Source: Patescibacteria group bacterium (GTDB lineage: Bacteria; Patescibacteriota; Minisyncoccia; Minisyncoccales; S141-161). Taken from it: DNA of 21,420 nt. The notes below the pieces were generated by a model. That model saw only the letters and a program-made list of their open reading frames with translations. It made no database searches and was not told the origin of the DNA. The DNA lies in the NCBI GenBank assembly GCA_015491015.1, contig WFWQ01000050.1, positions 1-21,420 of the forward strand, written 5' to 3'. Below are positions 21,278 through 21,420 of the stretch, piece by piece; position 1 is the stretch's first letter; each line of letters starts with the position of its first letter. A program made the position numbers and the translations under genes.

Positions 21278-21420
21278 ATGCCTTCTAAAAAGAAAAAATC
21301 TTCTAAAATATTCTCTTTCTCTGTAATTTACGAGGCAGATGAAGAAGGGGGATATGTAGTTTATGTTCCTTCTCTCCCTGGATGTTATTCTCAAGGTGAG
21401 ACTTTAGAAGAAGCTGAAAA
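21278..21420 (+). CDS. HicB-like antitoxin domain protein, 3' partial
   Basis: The gene runs off the right edge; 47 residues are visible. After a lysine/serine-rich start (MPSKKKKSSK) comes the HicB fold signature: FSVIYEADEEGGYVVYVPSLPGC followed by SQGETLEEAE. HicB proteins usually neutralise the HicA mRNA interferase. No HicA is seen upstream, whereas hicA commonly precedes hicB, so this is either a solitary HicB-like protein or has its partner beyond the window. It starts 10 nt after the preceding small ORF, without a well-placed Shine-Dalgarno sequence (GGAGG at 21253-21257 is 20 nt away). Confidence 0.75.
   Translation, partial: MPSKKKKSSKIFSFSVIYEADEEGGYVVYVPSLPGCYSQGETLEEAE

Overview
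The window is an AT-rich bacterial chromosome segment with every supported gene on the + strand. Genes are packed tightly, often overlapping, and most starts lack a Shine-Dalgarno sequence. TGA is a normal stop (polX, smpB, rplT, ileS), so this is not a UGA-recoding lineage. Compact housekeeping operons, very large secreted lamin-tail and fibronectin-III proteins, and an archaeal/eukaryotic-type IleRS fit Patescibacteria (Candidate Phyla Radiation) best. That placement is inference from gene content, not from a phylogenetic marker search.

Layout. (1) 1-2337: 3' part of a large lamin-tail/beta-helix protein, open at the left edge. (2) 2338-3034: a hairpin repeat, a promoter, an MgtC/SapB membrane protein, a possible 30-residue membrane peptide and tRNA-Cys(GCA). 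(3) 3056-8224: a close-packed run of GreA-like factor, tandem-HD phosphohydrolase, flippase-like membrane protein, PolX, Nudix hydrolase and SmpB. (4) 8217-9644: tmRNA, whose 5' end overlaps the smpB stop codon, followed at once by infC-rpmI-rplT. (5) 9641-10430: an MNT-type nucleotidyltransferase coupled to rplT by ATGA, a truncated HEPN-like partner, and about 350 bases of non-coding or decayed DNA bounded by two copies of a dispersed 27-nt repeat. (6) 10431-17474: a 2347-residue secreted protein with three phage-tail-collar-like repeats (six HxH motifs) and about 14 fibronectin-III-like modules. (7) 17509-20955: an IleRS with a complete-looking histidine phosphatase domain inserted in its catalytic core. 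(8) 20952-21420: two tiny basic ORFs and the start of a HicB-like protein.

Regions 3-4 form a translation, ribosome-rescue and nucleotide-maintenance block. SmpB and tmRNA are obligate partners and are physically fused at the DNA level. IF3, L35 and L20 are the usual infC operon. The giant protein is probably surface-exposed and a candidate for attachment to host cells or substrates. The main points for a second look are the IleRS-phosphatase fusion, the smpB/tmRNA overlap with its possible non-stop feedback, the collar-like adhesin, and the 27-nt repeat found beside promoters and at the break in the HEPN gene.
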